The position numbers were made by a program, and so were the translations under genes. From Epinephelus fuscoguttatus (lineage: Eukaryota > Chordata > Actinopteri > Perciformes > Serranidae), in assembly GCF_011397635.1 (NCBI RefSeq), contig NC_064772.1, forward strand, positions 14,337,035-14,401,034: a stretch of 64,000 nucleotides of DNA, in the 5' to 3' direction. Of this stretch, positions 20,851-37,300 are shown in pieces. Numbering within the stretch: the stretch's first letter is position 1; every line of letters begins with the position of its first letter. The notes under the pieces are model-generated. The model did no database searches and was not told the DNA's origin. It saw only the letters and a list, made by a program, of their open reading frames with translations.

Positions 20851-22418
20851 CACTGCTCAAAAAAATAAAGGGAACACTAAAATAACACATCCCAGATCTG
20901 AATGAATGAAAAATTCTTATTAAATACTTTGTTCTTTACATAGTTGAATGTGCTGACAACAAAATCACACAAAAATTATCAATGGAAATCAAATTTATTA
21001 ACCCATGGAGGTCTGGATTTGGAGTCACTCAAAATTAAAGTGGAAAAACACACGACAGGCTGATCCAACTTTGATGTAATGTCCTTAAAACAAGTCAAAA
21101 TGAGGCTCAGTAGTGTGTGTGGCGTCCACGTGCCTGTATGACCTCCCTACAACACCTGGGCATGCTCCTGATGAGGTGGCGGATGGTCTCCTGAGGGATC
21201 TCCTCCCAGACCTGGACTAAAGCATCCACCAACTCCTGGACAGTCTGTGGTGCAACGTGGCGTTGGTGGATGGAGCGAGACATGATGTCCCAGATGTGCT
21301 CAATTGGATTCAGGTCTGTGGAACGGGCGGGCCAGTCCATAGCATCAATGCCTTCGTCTTGCAGGAACTGCTGACACACTCCAGCCACATGAGGTCTAGC
21401 ATTGTCTTGCATTAGGAGGAACCCAGGGCCAACCGCACCAGCATATGGTCTCACAATGGGTCTGAGGATCTCATCTCGGTACCTAATGGCAGTCAGGCTA
21501 CCTCTGGCGAGCACATGGAGGGCTGTGCGGCCCCCCAAAGAAATGCCACCCCACACCATTACTGACCCACTGCCAAACCGGTCATGCTGGAGGATGTTGC
21601 AGGCAGCAGAACATTCTCCATGGCGTCTCCAGACTGTCACATGTGCTCAGTGTGAACCTGCTTCCATCTGTGAAGAGCACAGGGCGCCAGTGGCGAATTT
21701 GCCAATCTTGGTGTTCTCTGGCAAATGCCAAACGTCCTGCATGGTGTTGGGCTGTAAGCACAACCCCCACCTGTGGACGTCGGACCCTCATACCACCCTC
21801 ATGGAGTCTGTTTCTGACCGTTTGAGCAGACACATGCACATTTGTGGCCTGCTGGAGGTCATTTTGCAGGGCTCTGGCAGTGCTCCTCCTGTTCCTCCTT
21901 GCACAAAGGCGGAGGTAGCGGTTCTGCTGCTGGGTTGTTGCCCTCCTACGGCCTCCTCCACGTCTCCTGATGTACTGGCCTGTCTCCTGGTAGCGCCTCC
22001 ATGCTCTGGACACTACGCTGACAGACACAGCAAACCTTCTTGCCACAGCTCGCACTGATGTGCCATCCTGGATGAGCTGCACTACCTGAGCCACTTGTGT
22101 GGGTTGTAGACTCCGTCTCATGCTACCACTAGAGTGAAAGCACCGCCAGCATTCAAAAGTGACCAAAACATCAGCCAGAAAGCATAGGAACTGAGAAGTG
22201 GTCTGTGGTCACCACCTGCAGAACCACTCCTTTATTGGGGGTGTCTTGCTAATTGCCTATAATTTCCACCTGTTGTCTTTTCCATTTGCACAACAGCATG
22301 TGAAATTGATTGTCAATCAGTGTTGCTTCTTAAGTGGACAGTTTGATTTCACAGAAGTGTGATTGACTTGGAGTTACATTGTGTTATTTAAGTGTTCCCT
22401 TTATTTTTTTGAGCAGTG
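20851..22418 (-). mobile_element. Tc1/mariner-family transposon, full length
   Basis: A 1,568-bp element bounded by near-perfect terminal inverted repeats of about 40 bp that begin CACTGCTCAAAAAAATAAAG, with a TA dinucleotide on each side (20849-20850 and 22419-22420). This is the hallmark of Tc1/mariner insertion. It carries a minus-strand transposase that is broken by a frameshift. The matching ends suggest a fairly recent insertion. It lies between cdk13 and rala and interrupts neither. Confidence 0.95.
21107..22121 (-). pseudogene. Tc1-like transposase, frameshifted
   Basis: The N-terminal half (from 22121, starting [12 protein letters not shown]) has the paired-type helix-turn-helix DNA-binding region ([16 protein letters not shown]) and reaches the first catalytic Asp region ([14 protein letters not shown]). 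The reading frame then shifts near 21625-21640. The C-terminal half continues in another frame with VMVWGGIS, the second Asp in QDNARPHVAG, and the third acidic residue in STDLNPIEHIWD, ending ARGRHTHY. All three DDE positions are present, so the frameshift between the halves is the obvious disabling lesion. The usual length is about 340 aa, which agrees with the combined halves. Confidence 0.9.
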
Positions 22419-22985
22419 TATATTAATATATACACCTGTTTTCATGAACATACTAATCCTTTATTCAGTTTTGTTGTCCTTGTTCTTAGCTGTTCATTTC
22501 TGTGTAAGTACATTTAAAGCAATGCAAAAACCAGGCCCACATTCCTTGTATATGCACACATACTTCACCAGTAACGCTGATTCTGATTCTGATTCTGGAT
22601 TGAAAACAAGCTTTTACGTTGCCAGTTGATTTCACTCTAATCAAAAATTTGTCATCGGTACTCTCCATTACATCACATCCATCACTAAATGCTATCACTG
22701 TCATAAACCAGCACACAGCTACTGCAACATATGAGTGTGCTATAGTAAATCAATACTTCCCTTGTCCTTGTCCTCCTCCATGACATTGACATAACCGACC
22801 TTTAGGAGGAGCACACATGCAGCAAAAAGAATCAGAGCGATTGTGTAAACACAGAGACATGGGCTGAGCCACGCGGCCTGCACTTGCACATAGATAATAT
22901 AGTGCCACCAGAACAAATGATGCCTTAAAATCACCTATAAACATGAGAAATTAAAGGTAAAGCCATGATAAAAAGTGCTGACATT
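22419..22985. other. Spacer without recognised feature
   Basis: Short stretch between the Tc1 element and the LINE remnant. It contains a small GATTCT repeat near 22578-22597 and no recognisable exon. Confidence 0.5.
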
Positions 22986-23415
22986 AAACCAGACTGTCAT
23001 GGTGAAAAGGGAGCTGAGCCGGAAGTCAAAGCTCTCATATAACCAGTCTATCTACGTCCCAACCCTCACCCTACCCTTTGAGTAGTCAACGAAAGAATGA
23101 GATTCCAGATACATGCGGCTGAATAAGTTTTATTCATAGGGTGGCTGGGCTCAGCGTTAGTGACAGGGTGAGGAGCTCAGGCTCGGAGTAGAGCAGCTGC
23201 TCCTTCACATGTAAAGGGGTCAGTTGAGGTGGTTCAGGCAACAGATCAGGATGCCTCCTGGGCTGGTCCCGTTAGAGGTTTTCCAGGCATGTCCAACTGG
23301 TAGGAGGCCCGGGGCAGACCCAGGACACGCTAGAGGATTATATAGCTCATCTGGCCTGGGAAGACCTCGGGATCCTCCAGGAGGAGCTGGAAAATGTTGC
23401 TGGGAGGACGACGCT
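22986..23415 (+). mobile_element. Non-LTR retrotransposon remnant (end of reverse-transcriptase ORF)
   Basis: The plus strand, read across frameshifts and stops, gives VKRELSRKSKLS, SIYVPTLT, GQLRWFRQQIRMPPG, PLEVFQACPTGRRP and GGAGKCCWED. This is the conserved tail of a reverse-transcriptase polyprotein found in many fish non-LTR elements, probably an RTE/Rex-like clade. Several stops and frame changes show it is dead. The 5' part of the element is missing. Confidence 0.75.
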
Positions 23416-24425
23416 TGTATAGTCATGGTATAAAATAATTTAAATTTAACACTGATTAATAGCAGTCACACTGTCGTAATTCAAGGCAAGCCAAAAATCT
23501 TCACACAAAAAACATATGAACACATTTGGAAAATATTATTAGTAATATCCACTTTATTTGCCATTTCCAAATAACTCACAAAAAAATGAATTGAAATGTA
23601 AGCTTCACCTCTTGCATTCACAAACAGATAGGCTACATTAGTGGTTATGTTCAAAATAAGTAAACATGAAGGAAACATTTAACTGATGGCATACATACGA
23701 CCATCCAATCCAAGACAAAGATATCTGTTCTTTATTCCGAGGGTATTTATATAAAAGGCAAAACGAGTCATTTGAATACCCAGTAGGACAGTTTGCTCGT
23801 AGCTTTCACACAACTATCTGTTTTAGTTTCACCCCTTGAATCCTGCTGAAAATATTTGGGCCATCAAGTCTATTAAGATGACGACAAAGAAAAGTATTAT
23901 GAGTGTTAAGCCAATGTTAGAGTAAGCAAGCACTATGGTGGTTACTTTAGTAGCTTCTGCAATCCTCCATGATGAAGGATGAAGACACACAGCAGGTAAT
24001 GTAATGGCCGTAAGCTAAGGAAGGTATGCCATAACAGACTGTGATTCTTGCACTATATGTCAGTTTCTGCGCCTGCTGCTTTAACTTGCACTAACTCAGT
24101 TATGTTTCTGTCATGGTATGGTGTACTGGAGGTTAGCCCTTAAAACAGATTATCTCAAACTACTTTATAAGCATTCCGATGCAATGAGATCCCCACATTT
24201 TGGGTTTGAGTCACGTATCTTTAACTCTCTACTACTGTGTGCTTTTCAGTTAACAGGAAATACCACGCACATTCTTTTGCATTACTGTCTGTTTGTACAA
24301 GTTACACACTGAAATGTGACAAACAAAGCCTGTAATCAAAGCCAGCAATTCCTCAGTGTGTATGTATTAACTCAGGGAATCAATGAGACAAGTGTTTTCA
24401 AATAGAAAAACAGTTTGCAAGTGTT

Positions 24426-25571
24426 GGCCCCGTCTATATGTATACAGATATTTTTTTAAAACGTATATTTTTCTCTACATTTTGACCTCTTGTCAACACG
24501 CAAAGTTTTAGGTCACTTAAAATAACATTTTTTACCATCTAAGGTACAGAATTTTTGAAACTCCATTTTCAGTTAACCTGAAAAAACAAAAAGTCATAAT
24601 TTTTTTTTGTTAAAGGGTCGACAATCCGCGTTTTAACGTGTAATCTGTAAATATGAAACACCTTCCACAAACACAAAAAATATTTGTAAACTCCAAAAAC
24701 TTTTGCAAAAATAAAACAGATTTGCAAATACAAATTACACACGTAAAAAAAATGTGAATATACTTAATTTACAAAAGATGAAAAGTATTTGTTGTTTCTT
24801 GCTAACATTTACAACATCTAGCATAAATTTGTAAATCCAGTCTTTATTTGTGAATCTCAATTCTACACTTGCGGATTTGCGTTTTATGCACAGAGTCGTT
24901 CGTATATTTACAGCTGTTATATTTTGTGAGTTTACAAATTTTTTTTGTACTTGTGGAAGTAGTTTTATATTTACAGATTTCCCATTTACACCTAGCTTGT
25001 CAATCCCCTCACACGAATAATATTAGTCAAATTTATCATAAAAGCAACATCTATAAAAAAATCGAGCATTTCGGAAAAGATGACATCATCTCCTCAATTT
25101 GTGCATGCACATCATCGCTTTGTATACAGAGCAAACACTAGAAACAACAATAATGTCGGACTGTCGATTTGCTTACATTTTGTTTGCACTGCTTAGTTTC
25201 ATGGCTTCTTTACACTTAAACCTGCTTAAAGTTGCTGCACCACTTTATAGACAAACAGAGGCCTCCACTATACCAAATGTTTTGTCAACATTTTTTGTCA
25301 ATGGTTTAAAGTCCGCCACAAACAACTATTTTATCTGATCTCCACTAGGTGTTTTGAAAAAGAGCGTTAGCCTGCACCCTTTACTTTTACCCTTTATAAC
25401 GAGAGGAGGCTGCAGTCAACGGCTAATACCAGCAGGCATTTGGGCTTTTTACCTTCAAGCGTGGACGGCAATGTTTTGTAAAACAAAGGTCTTGCGGACA
25501 AATTATTTCTTAAACCAGAGGAGTAAAAATATCAGTTTTTGAAAAGTATCTGTAAACGTGTAGACGGGGCC
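24426..25571. mobile_element. Non-autonomous TIR transposon (GGCCCCGTCTA ends)
   Basis: The left end reads GGCCCCGTCTATATGTATAC. The right end in reverse complement reads GGCCCCGTCTACACGTTTAC. The match continues imperfectly for about 50 bp, including ATATTTTT blocks. The 1,146-bp interior is AT-rich with many TTTGTAAAT and TTTGCAAAT words and no transposase ORF. No convincing target-site duplication was found. Part of the interior (about 24826-25155) recurs at 28162-28500. Confidence 0.75.
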
Positions 25572-27691
25572 TTTCGATTCAGGTTTTCTGAGCTGTGGTC
25601 ACATCTCTGAACAGCATTCAAGCCTAAATGCTTTGAGTGCACTCATTGACACTGTTTTGAATAGTTTCCAGATTTCATATTCTCTTCCTCTTTGCAATTA
25701 CAACAATCACTATTTTGCATAGACTCCAGTGTTAGGCATCCTATTGGTTGAGGAAATATTTTAATGTAAATGGTGAGCTGTTGCTGTTGGCAACGCACAC
25801 ATCTACAGTTTAAACTGGATCAGAGAGAGTGTAGTGTGGCAACAACCTCTGGATGGCGACTTTGAAAACAACTTAAAAATATAAAATAAGTTATTTTAAA
25901 TAAGTTAAAAGAAATATAAAAGAGTGGCTCAGTTGTAAAGAGAATGGAGGGGCAGATTTCACAGTGTGTTTTGGTCTATGCAATTTAGCTGTTGATCATG
26001 TTCTCAATGTGCCAAATTTTTTACACTGCTTCAATCACTTGCCTGTAAAACTGTCACTACATGAGCAAGAGGAAATGAACAAATCAGGTGTTTCAGTAAG
26101 ATGTCACTACAGCTAAATAGCCTTACACAAAATGCAACAAAGGTAAACAAAGTAGAAACGCCAATGACCTCTAAACTCTGCACATCATTGGCAGGCTAAG
26201 ATTACAGGCAAACAGGAAGGGTACGGGGGAGTATTCACATTCACAATGGACAGAGAGGCAACAGTGATGCACTGTACATGAATTACTAAATCCCTCCTTA
26301 GCTTTGCATTTCTCCCCCAGGCCATTCACAATGAAATTCTCCAACTTCAACATTTGCCTCCATCACTTTTACAAAGATATTTCTTAAACAAACACTGCTC
26401 ACTGTAGCAAGTTGTCATTCACCTCCATTAATAAGTGGGCACTTGTTTGTACTAGCTAGCGTTTTTCTTTGGTGACTGAGAGCAACTTTTTTTGGACAGG
26501 AACAACCTCACTACTATCATTCATTTTTGATATTTTAAGCCTTGAAATTCATCTACCCATTAGTTTATTCTCACTTGAGCCCCTATTAAGAAATACATTT
26601 CAGTTTAAAAAAAAAAAAAAAAAAAAAGAGGGGACTACAAGGTTGGTGATTAAAAGTCTGAGCCAAGAAAAGCAAATAGGCTAAATAAATCTTTACATGA
26701 CTGGAAGCAATTTATTTTATCAGCTTTAAGAAGTGTTTAAAAACAGCATGTACTGTAAAGGACGTAGTGTTATGGAATCGCCTTTTTATCAGAGCACCAG
26801 GGATTCCTTTATCGCAAAAAAAAGGCAATGTGAGGTAAAACTTCTGAAATGTTAGAATTGAAAAAGGTTCAAGTGTTGTAAAATCCCTCGCAGATTTAAG
26901 GGTAATGATTAATGTTTGTGCATTAGAGAGGGCTCGACAAAGTGACGCGGAGGGGAAAGAAACATTAGTGCGCTTATCTTACACTGGTTGATATGATAGA
27001 GGACGAGGAAGAAAAGAAGAGAGAAAAAAGTTTGACTTCACAGATAAAAATAAGTGTTCATAACCTTACCACATAGTAAAACTGAGGTGTAAAACAACAA
27101 CTAGGAATGGCATCAAATTTTCGGCTCTTAGTAACAATTTCTTTGATTAAAATGCTTCACAGATTCACCAGTGCGACGAACATTTCCTCGGTGGCACTTG
27201 ATGAATTCTGGGTTGACACTATACTGCTGAGTCTGCTCACTTCCACTTCCTACCCAAGCTCCAGTTACAACTTCCCCCCCCGTTTAAACCTTGGCTCTGA
27301 CACTGTCATTTTCATCTTTTCTCTTCAACTGCACAGCTGTCTTGAATATATTATACACATCAAACTTTACAATGAAAAATTTTGTAACATTTCAGGGCTT
27401 AGCCTCTTGTCAAGCTTAGGCCTAAATTAAACACCATCCATTTATTACACTCTGTAATGTGGTCAGAGTAAGAGAAGAGAGAGAGAGTACATAAATTATT
27501 TGGAGTGTCAGCACATAAAAAGTTAGAGCTATAAATGGTGTATGGAGTGCCACCTTACTACTCCCTGACACACGGTCAGATGTCCTGGAAGCCAGGAACA
27601 GAAAGTCATGGTCAGGTACGGGCACAAAATAAATGCAAAAGTCTGAGAAATGTATATGTACATAAGCAGCTATCCTGCTTCTCCTTTAACA
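25572..27691. other. Intergenic/3' UTR flank of rala
   Basis: No gene is seen. A 21-base A run lies at 26607-26627. A minus-strand AATAAA near 27439-27444 could serve rala, putting about 250 bp of 3' UTR between it and the stop codon, although a longer UTR is possible. Confidence 0.45.
26607..26627 (+). repeat. Poly-A run
   Basis: Twenty-one consecutive A residues. It could be the remains of a retroposed tail, but no element was recognised immediately upstream. Confidence 0.85.
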
Positions 27692-32600
<4,909 letters not shown>

Positions 32601-33004
32601 GTGGGCTTGGCTCCGTCTGACAACGCCCGCCCGCCTGGGAGAACCACACTACACTCTGTTTGACTTTCTGTGTCAATGTAAAGCCATTTTGTCACTAAAA
32701 AACACCACCCAACAGCTGTAAATAACATGATAATTTTAAAGATATTTTGCTTCGTGCGTGAACATAAAATACAGATTAAGGGCAGAGGATTGAACATGCA
32801 AGATAATGGACTAATTGGTTAATCTGCATAAGTGTCAGCACCTTTGTTCAGGTGGAGACCCTTTGTCAAGTTAGCAGGACAGAAACAGACTTTCAGGAGC
32901 CAGGTATTGTTGGTTTGAAGTTGTTTTTATTTTATTTTACATAAATGAGTTAGTGTATTAAACATTTATATCCAAACACAAAGATAATTTGTTATTAGTA
33001 ACCC
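32601..33004. other. Spacer between rala promoter and repeat element
   Basis: AT-rich sequence with no recognised feature. It is a possible location for the missing first exon of the neighbouring MED1-like gene, but no candidate was found. Confidence 0.4.
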
Positions 33005-33099
33005 AAACATGGGTGTATTGTGAGATAATGGGCTCCTGGGCACAGATATGCAAAAGGCCCCACCACCTTGTCTACATAGAAGGAACACACTAAGACTTA

Positions 33100-33850
33100 G
33101 TGGTGTTTTTTTAATCTAACATTGTTGTTTTGCACGTCTTTGCAGTCGTTTTCTGTGGTTTTGTGTGTCTGTGATAATTGTGTGTGTGGTAAATTTGTGT
33201 CTCTGTGTGTCTTTAAAGGTAATTTTGAATCTTTTTGGTTGTCTTGTGTCTCTTTTTGGTTGTTTTTCCCCTTTTTATAATCATTTTGTGCCTGTGGTAA
33301 TTTTGTGTGTGGTAAGTTTACATCTCCCTGTAGTAGTCTGTGTCTCTCTCTAGTTGTCTGTGTCCCTTTGAGGTAATGTTATATCTTTTCTAACAGTGCT
33401 CTGTCTCTTTCTGGTTGTTTTTTCCTTTTTTTTTGTAAAATTTTTGTCTCTTAGTGGTTGTTTTGCACCTTTTTGTGGTTATTTTGTGTCTTTTTACAGT
33501 TCCTTTGTACCACTTTGTGGTCTTTTTGTGTCTCTTTGTTGTTTTGTCCATTTTTGTAGTCTCTTTGTGGTTGTTTTGTCCATTTTTGTAGTCCCTTGTG
33601 GTTGTTTTGTCCTTTTTGCAGTCCCTTGTGGTTGTTTTGTCCTTTTTTGTAGTCTCTGTGTGGTTGTTTTGTCCTTTTTGTAGGCCCTTGTGGTTGTTTT
33701 GTCCTTTTTGTAGTCTCTTTGTGGTTGTTTTGTCCATTTTTGTAGTCCCTTGTGGTTGTTTTGCACCTTTTGCAGTTATTTTGTGACTTTTTTGCAGTTC
33801 CTTTGCACCTCTTTGGGGTCTTTTTGTGTCTCTTTGTGGTCATCTCGAGC
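33100..33850. repeat. Degenerate minisatellite, 27-30 bp unit
   Basis: A tandem array built from TTTTTGTAGTCCC/TTGTGGTTGTTTTGTCC units, most regular at 33540-33770 and more diverged on both sides. Because the period is often a multiple of three, it produces long low-complexity open frames on both strands that are not genes. Confidence 0.9.
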
Positions 33851-33868
33851 CTCTTCTCTGGTTGGTAC

Positions 33869-34148
33869 CAAGGTAAATATAAAAGAAGAAAAGGTCATGA
33901 CATCAGTGACAGTGTTGCATGATGCTGACGTTTTATCTAAATATGCACATTCCTTTTTTGTTACTAGTCTCCAAACAGATCATGGCTCTGTCCAGCAGCT
34001 GCATCATACGCCCCTGTTTGATCCAAGATAACTAACATTACATCATGATACATAAACAAACAAGACAAGTCAGACCTATTATCACTGATCAGGCTCTGAT
34101 TTTTCTTATTATTTTGACTGGACTTAATGATATATTATATTTCCCTTG
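33869..34148. mobile_element. hAT-like MITE nested in the minisatellite element
   Basis: A 280-bp insert begins CAAGGTAAATATAA and ends with the reverse complement of CAAGGGAAATATAA. It is flanked by an exact 8-bp duplication, GTTGGTAC (33861-33868 and 34149-34156). An 8-bp target duplication plus a CAAGG-type end is typical of the hAT superfamily. Removing it restores continuity with the second copy of the host element. Confidence 0.8.
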
Positions 34149-34362
34149 GTTGGTACGTGTTAATTTAAGTGACATTTTGCAGGTGAAGGCCAGAGAGGGT
34201 CCCGACACATTGGGCCCCTGTGTCTGTTTGGCCTGCTCTGTAATCCATCCATGATATATTTGTAAATGCCAAAATTTGAAGAAAAAGCTGTTACGAATTT
34301 AAGGGTGTGGGTGTTGTAGTTTGAGTGTTATGACTGTCATTCTTTTCTCCTCTTTTGAAGTG

Positions 34363-37300
34363 ATGAAGTCCATTATCTCTGACCTACACTTGAAGTTTGC
34401 AGAGAAGACATGGAATGAAACCTTTCAGCTTGTCCGAAGATGCATGGTAAGACAAACAAAATGCAGTAAACGCCTTTGTTTTCATCAGCATGTTAGATTT
34501 AACTCCCCCTTTTTTACATATGCAGATTAGTTCTATGCAGAGAAACATGAAGTGTCCTTAACTAAAAGTTGTTAAGACTTGTTACTGGATGACTTTCTAA
34601 TATGATGATGTGCTGCAGATCAGGAACTGGTGTGGTCATGCACTGAGAATGAGCTCATCTATCCCGGAACACACAAGTCTTTGTTGTTGCATCAGTTTGT
34701 GCATTGACGGTTATTTGGATTCTCTTCAACAACATGGCATAATATGTGTAGTGAGCCTTTCTGAAACAAAACAAAGTAGTTTTTTTAGGTTGCCTTGTGG
34801 GCCTGGGCTTTGTTTCTTGTAAACACTGTCTCATTTGGCGGGGCAGTCACTATCTGTTCTTTGGAAGAAGCTCCACTTGCAGATGTATATCATTTGAGTG
34901 TAGGTTTAGGGCCAAACATGCAAAGCCTCACAGATTCTGGTGTCTCTTACACTCAAGTGTTTTTAGCACTTCTATACTAACTTGTACGCCGAGGCTGTGA
35001 GTGGGTGTGTTAGTTTTCTTAAGATTTGTCATGGGTGGAGCAGCAGGGTAGATAATACTTTTTGGATTAATACAAAGTGGAGCTTGGCAGTGGTCAGTCT
35101 CTGGAGTCTGGTAAAGAAACTTGATTACTTGGTGGTCTGAAGTGATGTGTGGTCCAAAGGGATAAGGCAGCTGGGAATAGTCATGCAGTTTCCTGCCAGC
35201 AGTGATGCTGAAGGGGACTTTTATAGTACCAGGCATCTCAGAAACAAAGCACTGAACGCAATGCACATTGTAGTTTTTAAAAACATACCCATCCCAAAGT
35301 GTAAAGCATCCAAATGTCAACATTTCTCTTTGCGATGGTGTCATGGGATGGGCTGGGAGGACCAAAGAGTGTTTACACAAGAATGACACTGACACACAAC
35401 TGCTCCATTGTTGTTTTTTTCTTCCCTTTGTCCCTCTAGGAAAAACCCAAAGATGAGTCCAAACACTACGAGCCACTTGTTAGATCTCTGGAGAGGCTTC
35501 AGGAAGTGTTTAATGGTAAACAAACAGTATGCTAATGACTCCATATGTATCTTAGTACATGTATGTCACTTTAACTGTAAGTAAGCCAGCTTGTTTGTTT
35601 CAGTGTCCTCTATGAACACCATGAGGTCTCGTCTGGAAATGATCGCCAGTCAACAAGGGTAGAGAGTCAGCTTGTGATATTTGACATCACAGCCCAACAA
35701 TATCTTTATTTTTTGTTAATCTATTGTTTTTTTTAATTAACAAGATCCTCATTACAGGGCTTAATTTCTCTTGTAATATAATGTGGTGGTACAAATGTCC
35801 TTCCATATTCCCACTCTGTCACCCCTAGAATGGGCTTTCACATCACCGAGGCCACGTGCTACCTGACAGCCGATTTGTTCTACCTGGAGGTGGTGTTGCT
35901 GCCATGTGGCGGGGTAGAGGAAGTGAAAGTAGCCCCACATGGAGGATCCCCTGTGGTAAGTGGATTACATCTCCAGTCACATTACTCTGTATGCTCTGTG
36001 TGATAATAAAATAAAATTGTCTTGCAGCCCAGTGAGTCCCTTCTTCAGCTGCTGAGGTAAGTGTTAGAGTGATGATAAATTTTAAATGTTGACATTTTGC
36101 TTGCGAGATTAAGATGACGGGGCTGTTTCAGTGATTACCTGAAGATAAATTGCTTTAGATGCTGATAGAACTGTTCTTTTGGCACAGGTCAAAAGAATTT
36201 GCTGAGTTCTCCATGAAGCTGGCAGGGCTGGTCAACCAGTACAACATCCCAGGAGACAAGTACCTACTCTTAAAGGGACAGTTCACCTTAAAATCAAAAC
36301 CACATATTTCTCCTCTTACCTGTAGTGGTATTTATCAATCTAGATAGTTTTGGTGTGAGTTTCTGAGTGTTGCCGATATCGGCTGTAGAGGTGTCTGACT
36401 TCTCTCCAATATAATGGAACTAGATGGCTTGTGGTGCTCAAAACACCAAAAAACTCTGAAACACTGAAAAACTCAACAGCAATGTCTCTTTCCAGAAATC
36501 ATGACCGGTTACTCAAGATAATCCACAGACCTTGTTGTGAGCAGTTTCATGTAGGAGCTATTTTCGGTCTACCGAGCTGCACCTGCCAACCGAATCACCA
36601 CGCAGAAGGAAGCGTGCATCCACTGTTAGCTCACCTAGCACCACTGAGCTAGCTAACGTTACAGCTCAGCCAAGGAGGACACCATTAATGTTTACATTTT
36701 GCACTGTCACAAGCACAAGCCTTTCATCCATGAGTAGATGCACTCTTCCTTCCATGCCCTATAGAGTATGGGGGTGTAGTTAAGTAGAAAAAAATATAGT
36801 TCCTACATGAAACTGCTCACAACAAGGTCTGTGGATTATCTTCAGTAACTGGATCATGATTTCTGGAAAGAGACATTGCTGTTGAGTTTCTCAAATGTAT
36901 TTTTTGGCACTTTGAGCACCACAAGCTGAGTGCCATCAAGTTCCATTATATTGGAGAGAAGGCGGACATCTCTATGGCTGATATCTCAAACACTCAGTGA
37001 CTCTCACCGGAACAATCTAGACTGCTATAAAGCACAACAGCTAAGAGGCAAAATATGTATTTTGATTTTGGGGTGAACTGTCTCTTAAAAATACTTATAA
37101 ACCTTTATAATTGTAGGCCTCTTGCAGTCATTTAACCATTTGTCTTTTTTGTTTCAGTGAAAACAAATTAAAATTGTTTACATCTCTGCAATGCCTCGGG
37201 AAGGACTTGCAGAAAATATCACAACTGCATAGGTAAGTGACATGTGATTGAATTTTATTTATCCCAAGAGAAGTTGTTGTGCAGAAGTTGCAGTACAATG

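Larger units (their letters stand above)
33008..34258 (+). mobile_element. Minisatellite-bearing TIR element, copy 1
   Basis: The left end reads CATGGGTGTATTGTGAGATA, followed by GGGCACAGATATGCAAAAGG and CCCCACCACC. The right end reads GGGCCCCTGTGTCTGTTTGG, then TAATCCATCCATG. The two termini are imperfect inverted repeats of the form CATGGGYRGATTA / TAATCCRYCCATG. The interior (about 33100-33850) is a degenerate minisatellite with TGTGGTTGTTTTGTCC and TTTTTGTAGTCTC units of about 27-30 bp. It carries a nested 280-bp MITE. There is no transposase ORF. The same termini occur in inverted orientation at 42985-44905 and again at 45982-46732. Confidence 0.7.

Noticed and set aside
21402-22058. 218-codon plus-strand open frame
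   Set aside because: It is the antisense shadow of the Tc1 transposase.
33390-33843. Open frames up to 130 codons, rich in Lys/Gln/Asn/Thr (for example GQNNHKGLQK repeats)
   Set aside because: They are translations of the minisatellite. Several overlapping frames on both strands are open because the period is near a multiple of three, and no start context, splice sites or homology support them.
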